The notes beneath the pieces were generated by a model. It was not told the DNA's origin, made no database searches, and was given only the letters and a program-made list of their open reading frames with translations. The translations under genes and the position numbers were made by a program. From IMG/VR virus record IMGVR_UViG_3300021389_000131, positions 1-26,466 of that record: DNA of 26,466 bases. One strand, given 5' to 3'. Shown piece after piece: positions 8,076-16,689 of the stretch. The DNA is from a virus. How positions within the stretch are numbered: the first letter of the stretch is position 1; every line of letters starts with the position of its first letter.

Positions 8076-9565
8076 TATCTACGCCCCCCAGCCTGAATAT
8101 CAACCCGCATATTGCCAACCCTAAAATCTGACAAGGCTGCGCCCTCGACGCGCATTCTAATCTGACGGCCAGTAAACCTAACTGACGTAGGGTTGGACGT
8201 TGCAAAAGGCCCGTGGCTTGTTTCAGCGCCGTTGGGATAGAACCTTGTTTTGAATGTTAAATTTACTTCGCCCTGCGCCTTTTCATCTGGAATAAGGCTG
8301 GTGATCCGCGCCACTTGATCCCCTGAGCCTATAGATATAGGCCCAGTTTCGGCAAAGATTGATGAGCTATCAACATTTAGTCCAACCTCATGGTCATATA
8401 TATCGCTATCTGCATTGTGGCCAGCCATAAGAGGATACAGAAAAACACCACGCTGCACGCCGCTGGTGCGTGATAAGTTGCCGATCAACCAGTGACCCTC
8501 TTTGTAATCATAAGCGACATATCGGTCTATTTCTGTTGAGTCTTCTGAGCAATAAAACCACCAAACTTCGCCGTATTGGCCATTGGCAAACGACCAAACC
8601 TTTGACTGCTGCGCCGTGTTAAAGTCGCTAAACACATAGTCAAAAACGTCGCACGGTATTTCCTGAACGCTGTTACCGTCAAATCTAAAGAAACCGCGCT
8701 GCCCCATCCAGAACACGCCCATGTCAACGTCGGCCGCAGCCTTTCGAGATATGGCCCCGCAAGAGGTTCCAACACGCTCAAAGCCGTAAACATAAGGAGG
8801 CCCAGTATAACGCGCGGTATGCGCTGACGTATCAGTCAGAATAAGCGTCTGGCCTCGCGTTCTAATGCCCTGCATGATCTGTCCGCTATCAGAAAGCTCA
8901 ATGTCACCAGCTTCGTTTGTAGCCGCTGGCGTCCACAGCGTGTTGTTTTCTCGGTCACACCATGAAATTTTGCGAGGATTGCCGCCGCTACCAAGAGCAA
9001 AGATAAAACGCTCTTCTGTTACAACTAAGCCAAGATTATTTATTGGAGCATTTGCAATGGGCGCGGCTTTAGTTCCAGACCCAAGCTGCCATTCCAACAA
9101 ACGCTTATCATCTTTTGAGCAGGCTACAAGATATTCGCCAAAGTTGTCTAAACTCCACGTCGTCGCCTCTAGTGGTATAGCATTCGTACTCTGCTGGATT
9201 GGCTGACCGTAATAGCCGATTCCATAAAATCCATTCCCATACCCTGTGCCAACCTCTGCATTTTCACGACCAGCAGTTAAGTCGGTGGGCGTAATATCAT
9301 AGATGGTTCCGCCGCCGACCATTGCCTTTAATTCGTTGTAGGAGCCGCCAGCAAGATAGGCATCACCGGAATTTGTCTCCCAACTGTGCATACCTCGCAC
9401 GGGATTTGTGCTGAACGACGCTTTTCGTTCCTGCCAACCGCCAATGGGGCGCAAGCTATTATCTCGCCACCTGACCAAACTTCCGTCGCGCCAGCGTCCA
9501 GATTGCTCTAAGTCGGTGCCGTTGCGGTAAAAGCCTGCGGGTATATCCAGCGGAACCAACGCCAT
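8075..9565 (-). CDS. P22 gp10-like tail hub / packaged-DNA stabilisation protein
   Basis: The 496-residue length is close to P22 gp10 (472). The N-terminus PAGFYRNGTDLEQSGRWRDG followed by LVRWRDNSLRPIGGW is the hallmark I know from phage stabilisation-protein families. The rest is beta-rich with repeated aromatic strand segments (for example GVFWMGQRGFFRFDGNSVQ), consistent with the beta-propeller core of gp10. In P22 this protein closes the portal-adaptor channel and carries the needle and tailspikes. Here it sits between the fibre cluster and the ejection genes, as expected for a hub protein. Confidence 0.85.
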   Translation of the reverse strand: MALVPLDIPAGFYRNGTDLEQSGRWRDGSLVRWRDNSLRPIGGWQERKASFSTNPVRGMHSWETNSGDAYLAGGSYNELKAMVGGGTIYDITPTDLTAGRENAEVGTGYGNGFYGIGYYGQPIQQSTNAIPLEATTWSLDNFGEYLVACSKDDKRLLEWQLGSGTKAAPIANAPINNLGLVVTEERFIFALGSGGNPRKISWCDRENNTLWTPAATNEAGDIELSDSGQIMQGIRTRGQTLILTDTSAHTARYTGPPYVYGFERVGTSCGAISRKAAADVDMGVFWMGQRGFFRFDGNSVQEIPCDVFDYVFSDFNTAQQSKVWSFANGQYGEVWWFYCSEDSTEIDRYVAYDYKEGHWLIGNLSRTSGVQRGVFLYPLMAGHNADSDIYDHEVGLNVDSSSIFAETGPISIGSGDQVARITSLIPDEKAQGEVNLTFKTRFYPNGAETSHGPFATSNPTSVRFTGRQIRMRVEGAALSDFRVGNMRVDIQAGGRR

Positions 9566-9566
9566 C

Positions 9567-9821
9567 TTATTCTGGCTTTTCTGGCCAGGTTACATTGTCG
9601 GGGAATCCATCCTGCTGCGGCAAATCCCTTAAAGCACTTCTGTAATCTAGTTGGGCTTGTGTCGGCGTTCTGTCAGGCATAACCCACCAGTCAGTATTAG
9701 AAAGTAGCGCGTTTCGATCTGACCTTATAATCTTTTCGGCGTCTGGATTGCCGCCCGCGTTAAACGCGTTAATCTCTGGCTGCGTTAATTCTATGCGCTC
9801 GCCGTCAACATACTTATACAT
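9567..9821 (-). CDS. tail-assembly-chaperone-like small protein (Phage_tail_APC type)
   Basis: This 84-residue protein ends with the signature of the Phage_tail_APC family: RSDRNALLSNTDWWVMPDRT, then Q-x-x-x-DYRSALRDLP, then DGFPDNVTWPEKP. Members follow fibre genes and are thought to help fibres fold or assemble. It lies one base after the 282-aa fibre-like gene's stop and one base before the gp10-like start, in the same operon. A second, longer member of the family occurs at 11657-12070, so each may serve a different fibre product. Confidence 0.8.
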   Translation of the reverse strand: MYKYVDGERIELTQPEINAFNAGGNPDAEKIIRSDRNALLSNTDWWVMPDRTPTQAQLDYRSALRDLPQQDGFPDNVTWPEKPE

Positions 9822-9822
9822 A

Positions 9823-10671
9823 TTAGTAATCCTTCATACCGTATAATGCTACAACAGCACCAGCAGCAATGCTTGCACCTGTTTTGTGGCTAAGGTTAAT
9901 CGCATTTACCGCAGTCTTTTGACCAAATGCACCACCTATAATTTGCACTTGAGTTCCACCAATGGCTGAGTCATAACCTGTACCCGCAGTAAAGTTTACT
10001 GTAGTGCCTGAGAAGGAGGTGAATTGGGATGTATCATGTGGGTTATGAATGTTTATAATACCTGAAGTTCCGGGTGTAGGAAAGTCATATGTCACGCCAC
10101 CTATTTCAGGAGCTTGATCACTACCATTATTTCCAGCTACTATAATTCCGGTTGCAGCGGTTTGGGTAGCTGTTGTTGCACTACCGCTGCTATCTAAGAT
10201 GCGAACACCTGTAGAACTATACTTTGAAGTAGCAATCCAAGTAGAGCCACCGTCTGTACTCACTTCAATATAAAGAGTAGCAGTGTTACCTGTGGACTTT
10301 ACATTGTTTAAAACTAACTGAAAGTTTCTGTAACCTGTTGGCAATGTAAAGGTTACATCTGCGGCGCTTGACGAAAGCACAGTTTCGCTGATTAGCTCTA
10401 AACGTCGGTTAAGTTGTGTCTGAATATTGCTGGTCACGCCGTCTGTGTGGTTAAGCTCTGCCGTGGTCGCCACTAAGCCATCCAAGACGTTTAATTCTGC
10501 CGCTGTCGCCGTTACATCTGTGCCGTTGATGGTCAGTGTGCTTAGATCAGGCGCGATTGTGCCGGACGTGCCGTTTATGCCGTCAACAATCGCATCCAGC
10601 GCCGTGTTGACGGTTGTCCCCCATGTGTTCTCTGAGCCGCCAACGGTGGGCTTAGTTATGCTGATAGTCAT
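9823..10671 (-). CDS. tail fibre / virion structural protein (282 aa)
   Basis: Residues 1-30 (ISITKPTVGGSENTWGTTVN) are a common phage fibre attachment start. Residues 45-90 include the short repeat VTATAAELNVLDGL / VATTAELNHTDGV, found near the shafts of many phage fibres. The remaining 190 residues are all beta and rich in Gly, Ser and Thr, typical of a fibre tip. The start has a GAGG 7 nt upstream. The following gene encodes an APC-type chaperone-like protein, supporting the fibre assignment. The receptor is unknown. Confidence 0.7.
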   Translation of the reverse strand: MTISITKPTVGGSENTWGTTVNTALDAIVDGINGTSGTIAPDLSTLTINGTDVTATAAELNVLDGLVATTAELNHTDGVTSNIQTQLNRRLELISETVLSSSAADVTFTLPTGYRNFQLVLNNVKSTGNTATLYIEVSTDGGSTWIATSKYSSTGVRILDSSGSATTATQTAATGIIVAGNNGSDQAPEIGGVTYDFPTPGTSGIINIHNPHDTSQFTSFSGTTVNFTAGTGYDSAIGGTQVQIIGGAFGQKTAVNAINLSHKTGASIAAGAVVALYGMKDY

Positions 10672-10720
10672 TTAATAGCCTCGCGCTTTTTTGCACTATA
10701 CCTTATTTTCCCAGCAATGG

Positions 10721-11647
10721 CTACGCCGCCTGCTGTTCTGTCCAAGTCGTAGCAGAAATTGATTGTTCTGTCCACGTTTCCGCGTTAACAGCTTGTTCTG
10801 TCCAAGTTTCAGGCCCGACAGGTTCGACCTGCCACTTAAAGCGCGCTGGACCAACGGTTGGAGATCCAGCAACGACATTATCCAGAGTGATGTTGTGGAC
10901 CTGTGTTATGCTTGAGTCGCCGACAGTTGGCACACCAGCTGCAACACTTAGCGGGATTAAGTTGCTGACACGGCTAATCGAGACAGTCGCAACTGTCGGA
11001 ACGCCGCTCGTAATGTCAGTAGACGTTAGCGCAACATTTTCAACCAGCGTTGAATTAGCAGCGGTTGGGACGCCAGTGGTGATGTCAGCTGACGTTAGAC
11101 TTTGAGCGCCAGTTATAACGGATGTACTAACAACAGGTGCGCCAGCGTCAATATCCAGCGCAGTTTCATTGTGAACTTGGCTAATTGTGACATCGCCAAC
11201 GGTTGGTGAGCCGGACACGATGTCGGTTGACGTTAAGTATACTTCCTCAGCCGCCGTTGCAACAGCAACAGTCGGAACGCCGGACGTAATGCCCGCTGCC
11301 GCTAGTGTGCTGACTTGGGCAATAGTGGAGGCCTCAACAGTCGGCACGCCTGTTACAATGTCAGCCCCAGTAAGGACGTGATTGTGATCTAGGTCAGGCG
11401 AGCCAACAACAGGTGCGCCGGTGGTAATATCAACGCTGGTTAAGGCTTGATCTGATGTCGCGGTGGCATCTGCAACCGTAGGCACACCCGCCGCAATATC
11501 ATCAGAAGTAAGGACATGAACCTGAGAGATTGTTGAGGCAGCAACCGTGGGTGCGCCTGCAACAATGTCCACAGTAGATATAACCTGCTCGGAAGCAGCC
11601 CCGGTGTCCGCTAAGGGGGCAGCAGCTAGAGGACTAAAGCCAAGCAT
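10721..11647 (-). CDS. tandem-repeat fibre-like protein, eleven 23-aa units
   Basis: After a 21-residue start (MLGFSPLAAAPLADTG) come eleven units of exactly 23 residues (residues 22-274), followed by three short WTEQ units (residues 280-305). Each 23-aa unit follows the pattern x-L-T-S-x-D-I-x-x-G-x-P-T-V then a variable stretch, often T-I-S-Q-V-H; Gly10 and Pro12 are invariant in all eleven. The regular turn-and-strand pattern suggests a beta-solenoid or extended shaft exposed on the virion. There is no signal peptide or transmembrane segment. It lies in the fibre cluster between the 282-aa fibre and an APC-type chaperone-like gene. Function unknown; host-surface binding or a spacer is likely. 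Confidence 0.75.
   Translation of the reverse strand: MLGFSPLAAAPLADTGAASEQVISTVDIVAGAPTVAASTISQVHVLTSDDIAAGVPTVADATATSDQALTSVDITTGAPVVGSPDLDHNHVLTGADIVTGVPTVEASTIAQVSTLAAAGITSGVPTVAVATAAEEVYLTSTDIVSGSPTVGDVTISQVHNETALDIDAGAPVVSTSVITGAQSLTSADITTGVPTAANSTLVENVALTSTDITSGVPTVATVSISRVSNLIPLSVAAGVPTVGDSSITQVHNITLDNVVAGSPTVGPARFKWQVEPVGPETWTEQAVNAETWTEQSISATTWTEQQAA
10724..11584 (-). repeat. coding tandem repeats: 69-bp units x11 plus 30-bp WTEQ units x3
   Basis: The 69-bp units (10826-11584) are diverged at the DNA level but kept in perfect register, with no indels across eleven copies. The three terminal units (10724-10810) encode ETWTEQAVNA, ETWTEQSISA and TTWTEQQAA and are closer to identical. 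Such arrays are prone to copy-number change by slippage or recombination. Confidence 0.85.
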
Positions 11648-11656
11648 GTGTTACTC

Positions 11657-12070
11657 CTACGGTTTAGTGGGCCACGTTACGCTGTATGGAAAGCCAGCTT
11701 GATCCGGGACATTCAGCAAGTCAGTGCGATACTGTGTCCACTCAGTTTGTTTAGCTGCGGTAAGGTCTGCCCAGCGCAAAGCGTTAGACACGATAGGGTC
11801 AACCTCTGTAACCAAGCGATTGTCACGATCTGCACGAACCTGTGCGGCTGCGGCTGCATCTAGCTCTGCCTGTGTAGGCGGAACATATGCTGCGAAATCA
11901 TTACCGATCAAAGCCATGACTGCATCGTTGTCGATAGTTGTATCTGTATCGGCAGGGTCAAGAGTGTAGGGTATCCAGCCGTGCTGTGGGTGGTTAATCT
12001 CTACGTTCATGCGGAGGTTGTCTGCTTGAAGGGATGCCGCATTGCGGACTTCTGTTATTGTAATGCTCAT
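11657..12070 (-). CDS. tail-assembly-chaperone-like protein (Phage_tail_APC type, 137 aa)
   Basis: The C-terminal half carries the APC-family pattern RADRDNRLVTEVDPI, then LTAAKQTEWTQYRTDLLNVP, then QAGFPYSVTWPTKP. It matches the 84-aa protein at 9567-9821 in its closing D-x-x-G-F-P-x-x-V-T-W-P-x-K-P segment. The N-terminal 60 residues (SITITEVRNAASLQADNLRM and following) form a separate beta-rich domain, which is common in longer members. It overlaps the upstream 111-aa gene by one base. It is presumed to assist folding or attachment of one of the neighbouring fibres. Confidence 0.75.
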   Translation of the reverse strand: MSITITEVRNAASLQADNLRMNVEINHPQHGWIPYTLDPADTDTTIDNDAVMALIGNDFAAYVPPTQAELDAAAAAQVRADRDNRLVTEVDPIVSNALRWADLTAAKQTEWTQYRTDLLNVPDQAGFPYSVTWPTKP

Positions 12071-12405
12071 TAGGAAATCCTTACCCAGAGTCCGTTGGTG
12101 GAATAGCTTGTACCGGGGAAACTGTGGCTAATCATATATCTCCAAGTCCCCGAAAGACCAAAAGCTGTGGTCTGATTGTATGCAACTTTGGCTGCAAGAT
12201 GATTGGATGTTGGGAATTCCCTAAGAGTTGAGCCACTCACAGTGTCTCCAGCATCGTAATTTGCGCTCTCCCCACCCCCTGCAATAATGTATGTTCCAAC
12301 AGCACCTAATGTTGTACTAGCCCCGGGGGTAGCCCCGTCAATAGTAATAGAACCCGCCCCTGTAGCAGAGACATCATTGGTCTGATGATTAATTGTAATT
12401 GCCAT
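12070..12405 (-). CDS. small beta-rich virion-associated protein (111 aa)
   Basis: A Gly/Thr/Ser-rich, all-beta protein with no charged catalytic-looking motif. The start AITINHQTNDVSATG and later FGLSGTWRYMISHSFPG look like a short fibre segment or tip. It sits between the 101-aa gene and the APC-type chaperone-like gene with tight spacing, so it is part of the fibre cluster. I do not recognise a family. Confidence 0.6.
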   Translation of the reverse strand: MAITINHQTNDVSATGAGSITIDGATPGASTTLGAVGTYIIAGGGESANYDAGDTVSGSTLREFPTSNHLAAKVAYNQTTAFGLSGTWRYMISHSFPGTSYSTNGLWVRIS

Positions 12406-12424
12406 TGTGGAAGTACTCTCTTAA

Positions 12425-12730
12425 TTAAACGGCAGTCGATCCCGCCATGTCGTCCTGAGCCATTACCCAAGCATAACACTTGTCCAAGAATGCGTCACCA
12501 GATGCAGCCTGAACGTCATCTAGGTTTGCGTTGTACCGTTTGAAGTCCACCTCACGAGTGTCGTCACCGGGAGTTGCTACCGCATATGCTGACAGGTCAA
12601 TCATCACGCTGAACTTTGGATCAGTTCCACGTTGACGGCTGATTGCCGCTGTCACGATGCGGTAGTAAGCGCTGTTAAAAGCGATGCCATATTGGGAGGC
12701 ACCTTCTGCGATGTTGTTTTGAATAGCCAT
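12425..12730 (-). CDS. conserved-looking virion cluster protein (101 aa)
   Basis: A 101-residue soluble protein (starts AIQNNIAEGASQYGIAFNSA) with mixed alpha/beta character. A GGAG lies 8 nt before the ATG. It follows the 372-aa YadA-like fibre gene by 14 bases and precedes the 111-aa gene. The composition is less Gly/Ser-rich than the fibres, so it may be a connector or chaperone and not a shaft. No family is recognised. Confidence 0.6.
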   Translation of the reverse strand: MAIQNNIAEGASQYGIAFNSAYYRIVTAAISRQRGTDPKFSVMIDLSAYAVATPGDDTREVDFKRYNANLDDVQAASGDAFLDKCYAWVMAQDDMAGSTAV

Positions 12731-12744
12731 TTGGATTCTCCTAT

Positions 12745-13863
12745 TTAGGCGTATGTTACTTCAGATGTGTGGATCGTAGCAACCCAGCGAATGTTAGTTG
12801 ATGCTGCACCTGTGGCCTCAATCTTTAGGCCACCGTTTGTTGTGTCAGCGGATAGTGCCAAGCCCCAAGACGGTGTGTTGTCTAGGACAGTTGTTGCTGA
12901 GTTGACTAGCACTGTCGTACCAGCAGAACCTTCCCTGCGGATTAATCCCTCGACCTTCCATGCTGCACTTGCAGTACCACCTGATGCTTGCTGACGGGCT
13001 ACGATGGTGCCGTGGAAGGCGTAAGCTGAGTTGTTGGGCAGGATGATTTGGTTTTCGTCATCTGGTGTATATGAACCGTAAAAATCAGGCCCAGTAATTA
13101 AAGGTGTTGCTGTAGCGTTTGTTGTCGCAACTCGTAAAACAAAGATGCCATGTTGACCATCGCCACTAGAACTAAATCCAAAGCCTGATATAGCAACTTT
13201 ACCAATTTTATCTGATAGAGAGCCTTGCCCAATAGCTATAGAATTATAAAAAGTAGCTTGTGCGCCACTAAAATTGTACCCAGAGCCAAGTGCAACAGAA
13301 CTAGCACCAGTTGCATCTGACAAAAAGCCTATTGAAACAGAGTTATTACCAGAGGCAGTGCTTCTTGCAGCTAAAGCAACAGAGCCATTACCTGAAGCTT
13401 CGTTTCTATCGCCAATTGCTACTGCATCAGATCCAGTGGCCTTTGCCAGCGATCCCATCGCAATACTATTAGCACCAGTAGCACCGTAGCTAGCCGTGTT
13501 GTTGGTAATCCCCATAGCAATACTGGCTGTACCAGAAGAATATGAATTACCTGTTGCAAAAGAATAACTATTTGTGGCTTTTGCATTTCTACCTAACGCA
13601 ATAGAGTTTGCACCACTGGCAGCAGAACTATTACCAAAACTAAAAGATATTGCGCCTGAGCTTGTACTCAAAGCACCTAAAGCAACTGCATTGTTTCCAG
13701 TTGCACTTGGCAATGTTGTTGTACCGTCATAGTTCTCAGCATAAAGATCAGGTGAACCACCACCCCCGCCAATAGCTGTGCCGTCTAAGAGTAGGTCAGT
13801 ACCGTCAGAGCTAAGTGTAACGCCGCCGCCTGAGCCTGTGTGATCTAATTCAATCTTACCCAT
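12745..13863 (-). CDS. tail fibre with YadA-like head repeats (372 aa)
   Basis: Residues about 55-215 consist of 14-residue-type units such as GNNAVALGALSTSS, GANSIALGRNAKAT and GSDAVAIGDRNEAS. This is the left-handed beta-roll repeat of the YadA head (trimeric autotransporter adhesins), used in phage as a trimeric shaft or binding surface. Residues 225-372 form a distinct beta domain ending [20 protein letters not shown] and then IRWVATIHTSEV. The next gene upstream (13863-15686) has the same architecture and a closely similar end, so the two are paralogues. No autotransporter anchor is present, consistent with a virion protein and not a membrane adhesin. Confidence 0.8.
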   Translation of the reverse strand: MGKIELDHTGSGGGVTLSSDGTDLLLDGTAIGGGGGSPDLYAENYDGTTTLPSATGNNAVALGALSTSSGAISFSFGNSSAASGANSIALGRNAKATNSYSFATGNSYSSGTASIAMGITNNTASYGATGANSIAMGSLAKATGSDAVAIGDRNEASGNGSVALAARSTASGNNSVSIGFLSDATGASSVALGSGYNFSGAQATFYNSIAIGQGSLSDKIGKVAISGFGFSSSGDGQHGIFVLRVATTNATATPLITGPDFYGSYTPDDENQIILPNNSAYAFHGTIVARQQASGGTASAAWKVEGLIRREGSAGTTVLVNSATTVLDNTPSWGLALSADTTNGGLKIEATGAASTNIRWVATIHTSEVTYA

Positions 13864-15686
13864 TATGCGTTTATGACCTCCGATGTATTAATCGTTGCAA
13901 CCCACCTAATGTTTGTAGCTGCTGCGCCTGTCACTTCTACTTTTAAACCGCCGTTGGTTGTGTCAGCACTTAGCGCAACATCTGCCGCAGAAATGCCTGA
14001 CGTAGAATACAGCTTGTTTACAATGCCAACGCCAAGCGTAGTATCCGCAGCCGCACCTTGGCGCATAATGACACCCTTGACTTCCCAGCCAGCATAATCA
14101 TCGCCATCGGTTGCATCCTCACGGCAAACGACGGTGCCTGTAAATGAGTAAGCACTTTCATTAGCCAAAACAATTTGGTTATTTGCTGCCGCCGTGCTGT
14201 TATTTGTTGTCATAGCTTCCGCAGTTGCATCTGTAGTGTCGCTGCGCAAAACATATGTACCTTGCTGCGCATCGCCAGTAGCACCAGAACCAAATGCACC
14301 AGCCGATGAATAGGCAAACTTACCAATAATGTTTGATAAAGCACCCCCGCCCATCGAAACAGACCAATCAGCCGTAGCATATGAGCCTGTATTCCCACCA
14401 TTAATTGCCGTTGATGCAAATGCCGTAGACCTAGCATTACTGCCAAGACCAAGAGAATGATATGTGCCTGTTGCTTGCGTCTGGTATCCACCAAGGGCTG
14501 AATTATACTGACCTGTCGATTGAGTTTCATAGCCAATACCAACGGCACCAGTTGAAGTCGCTTTAGCCAATTTGCCTATCGCCACCGAGTTAGCCCCAGT
14601 AGCACCATAGCTAGATGAGTTGTTGGCTATAGCGGCTGCAAAAGAATTATTACCCGAAACGTAACTTTGACCAAGTGCTACACCTGATGCCCCTGCACCA
14701 ACAGTAGCTTTATAACCTAAAGCAGCACCACCTGTCGTGGAGCCAGAGCCTACATTGGCAAGAAAGCCTAAAGATATAGCTTGAGCGCCTGCTGCTGTAG
14801 CATAATAGCCTATAGCGTAACTGTCATGGCCAGACGCAGTTGCACTATCGCCAATACCAACGCTGTCATTGCCTGTAACAGTAGGTGGCGTGCCGTTGGT
14901 GTAGTTTTCAACGATAGAGGTAAAACCACCACCAGCATCCGCAAACGTAACAGCACCAGAGCCGTCTGTGGTTAGAACTTGTCCGTTAGTACCGTCTGAG
15001 GTTGGCAGGGTGTAGGCACCGCTAATCTTAACTGTGTCTGTTGTGCCGCCTAAAGCAATTTGATTCGTTGCTGAAGTAGTTGCGGTGTCACCTATGGCAA
15101 AACTATCACTAAAGGCTGCCTTTGACCGCCATCCTATCGCAACAGCCCTACTAGCCAATGCGCCATAGCTTGAGCTATTTGTGCCTGTAGATATGGTTGC
15201 AGCATCAGCGCCGTTTGTATAGGCATAACCTAATGCAATAGACCTGTTGCCATTAGCGTTTGCTTTGTAACCTAGTGAAGCACTGTAACTTCCTGCGGCT
15301 ACAGCATTGTCACCTATAGCCACAGCATTAGTCCCAGTGGCACTAGGCGCAGTTGGACTAGATGGGTTTTCAGCAATCAGCTCGCTCTGAAACACATCCT
15401 CAGCCGCAGCCGTGATAAACACCACCGCAGAGCCAGTTAAGCTCAGGGCAGCGTCAGCATTACTGCTTTCGTCTACCGTGCGTGTAAGCGTTGTCCCAGA
15501 GGCCGTGTAAGTGCCTGAGCCAATCTCCCAATCAGAGCCGTCCTCGATGGCATAGCGAACTACGTCACCGTCAGCCACTCCCGCATCGGCAAAACTTTGG
15601 TAGCCACTCTCAGCAGAGCCAAGCGTGATTGTTCCAGTACCTGTTGTACTGGTGGACATCTTTGCCCGATTTACAAGAGTGACCAT
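13863..15686 (-). CDS. tail fibre with YadA-like head repeats (607 aa)
   Basis: Residues 1-95 are a phage fibre attachment domain ([20 protein letters not shown], then [16 protein letters not shown], then WEIGSGTYT). Two YadA-head repeat blocks follow: one around residues 115-235 ([15 protein letters not shown] and similar) and one around 260-440 ([15 protein letters not shown] and [14 protein letters not shown]). They are separated by a link resembling [20 protein letters not shown], another common fibre phrase. Residues 450-607 form the same C-terminal beta domain as the 372-aa paralogue ([20 protein letters not shown]). Its stop overlaps the paralogue's start by one base. It is probably the main fibre carrying the attachment domain, with the shorter copy derived by duplication. 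Confidence 0.85.
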   Translation of the reverse strand: MVTLVNRAKMSTSTTGTGTITLGSAESGYQSFADAGVADGDVVRYAIEDGSDWEIGSGTYTASGTTLTRTVDESSNADAALSLTGSAVVFITAAAEDVFQSELIAENPSSPTAPSATGTNAVAIGDNAVAAGSYSASLGYKANANGNRSIALGYAYTNGADAATISTGTNSSSYGALASRAVAIGWRSKAAFSDSFAIGDTATTSATNQIALGGTTDTVKISGAYTLPTSDGTNGQVLTTDGSGAVTFADAGGGFTSIVENYTNGTPPTVTGNDSVGIGDSATASGHDSYAIGYYATAAGAQAISLGFLANVGSGSTTGGAALGYKATVGAGASGVALGQSYVSGNNSFAAAIANNSSSYGATGANSVAIGKLAKATSTGAVGIGYETQSTGQYNSALGGYQTQATGTYHSLGLGSNARSTAFASTAINGGNTGSYATADWSVSMGGGALSNIIGKFAYSSAGAFGSGATGDAQQGTYVLRSDTTDATAEAMTTNNSTAAANNQIVLANESAYSFTGTVVCREDATDGDDYAGWEVKGVIMRQGAAADTTLGVGIVNKLYSTSGISAADVALSADTTNGGLKVEVTGAAATNIRWVATINTSEVINA

Positions 15687-15696
15687 AGGTTACTCC

Positions 15697-16068
15697 TTAG
15701 GCTGGATCTGGGATGCGGATGTCTGAAGCTGTCAAGCTGAATGTGTTTCCAGAAGTTACCGCCTGAGACGCAGACAAAGAACCAGTCGCAAGCAAACGGC
15801 TATTTGACGTGTCAACAATTGCGTAGTGCGTAGCGGTGCCAGTTCCTGTGACAGACGCGCCAGTAATTGCAGCCAGCGTAACCTTGCGCCCGTTTGGCGA
15901 GGCATCTGCCGGAGCTGAGATGCTAATGCTAGTCTCATTGCCCAAGCTGTAAGTGCTGGTGGCCTGCGCATAAGTCGTCGGCTCCTGAGAGCATATGTCT
16001 ACGCGGTTGCCCTCTGTGTCTAAAACGGTCAAACCGTTGTCAAACACTCGATCATTTAAAGTTGCCAT
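15697..16068 (-). CDS. small virion-associated protein (123 aa)
   Basis: A mostly beta protein beginning ATLNDRVFDNGLTVLDTEGN, with a middle section rich in Ser, Thr and Ala (SISISAPADASPNGRKVTLA). I associate this type with phage tail modules, directly downstream of the adaptor gene and upstream of fibres. It starts right at the adaptor gene's stop and ends 10 bases before the 607-aa fibre. A tail-completion or fibre-connector role is possible but not shown by the sequence. Confidence 0.65.
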   Translation of the reverse strand: MATLNDRVFDNGLTVLDTEGNRVDICSQEPTTYAQATSTYSLGNETSISISAPADASPNGRKVTLAAITGASVTGTGTATHYAIVDTSNSRLLATGSLSASQAVTSGNTFSLTASDIRIPDPA

Positions 16069-16689
16069 TTAGAAGCTCCTAATTTTCATGCGGTGGCCAG
16101 CGCCGCCGTGTTTTGCCTTATCACTGTCATAGTTAATAGCATCAATAGCGCTTTGAAGCAATGCAGCCCAAACCTGCAAGCGGCTATCATCTGCAAGATA
16201 TGGCGCGCTGTGAACTAACGACCCATACAAGTAAGCGTCTGGATAGTAAGTTAAAAGCCAATTTGAATTGTTTACGTCGCTCAAAGCGGTTGGTCTGCTA
16301 TAGTAAACCATTTCAAGCGTCTGATCCGATGATGGCGTAGGAAACAACTCAATAGAGCCGTCCGTAATTGCATAAAACCTTGAATTGTTTGCAACATTAT
16401 CAGAAGACTCACGGCGGTCAAGCATTTGCGCCTGGCTAAGCATCTCAAGCCGTGTTGTTGTTCCGCTTGTAATGCTGAACCGCAAAGGCTCAATGAAGTC
16501 TTCAGGCAGCGCCGTGTACTGAGTATTTGCGATTGCAGTTGAACGCTTCTCCATTCGCCAGTGGCGAACGCTACGATTAAAATTAGCCTCAGACAGGGAG
16601 ATAAACGTAGGTATGATTGACGTTAAGTCATCGCGATTGAGAAAATCTGCGATGGACGTTTTTAGCTCTGCGTAAGTTGTAATTGCCAT
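16069..16689 (-). CDS. head-tail adaptor protein (SU10-adaptor-like)
   Basis: A 206-residue protein beginning ITTYAELKTSIADFLNRDDL followed by IPTFISLSEANFNRSVR. This is the signature I know for the phage adaptor family that includes SU10-type adaptors: a helical N-terminus binding the portal, then a beta insert (TTRLEMLSQAQMLDRRES and IELFPTPSSDQTLEMVYYSR), then a helical end (YLYGSLVHSAPYLADDSRLQ). Adaptors form the ring beneath the portal that receives the gp10-like hub and fibres. It lies between the 22-aa-repeat protein and the fibre genes. The size fits the family. Confidence 0.8.
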   Translation of the reverse strand: MAITTYAELKTSIADFLNRDDLTSIIPTFISLSEANFNRSVRHWRMEKRSTAIANTQYTALPEDFIEPLRFSITSGTTTRLEMLSQAQMLDRRESSDNVANNSRFYAITDGSIELFPTPSSDQTLEMVYYSRPTALSDVNNSNWLLTYYPDAYLYGSLVHSAPYLADDSRLQVWAALLQSAIDAINYDSDKAKHGGAGHRMKIRSF

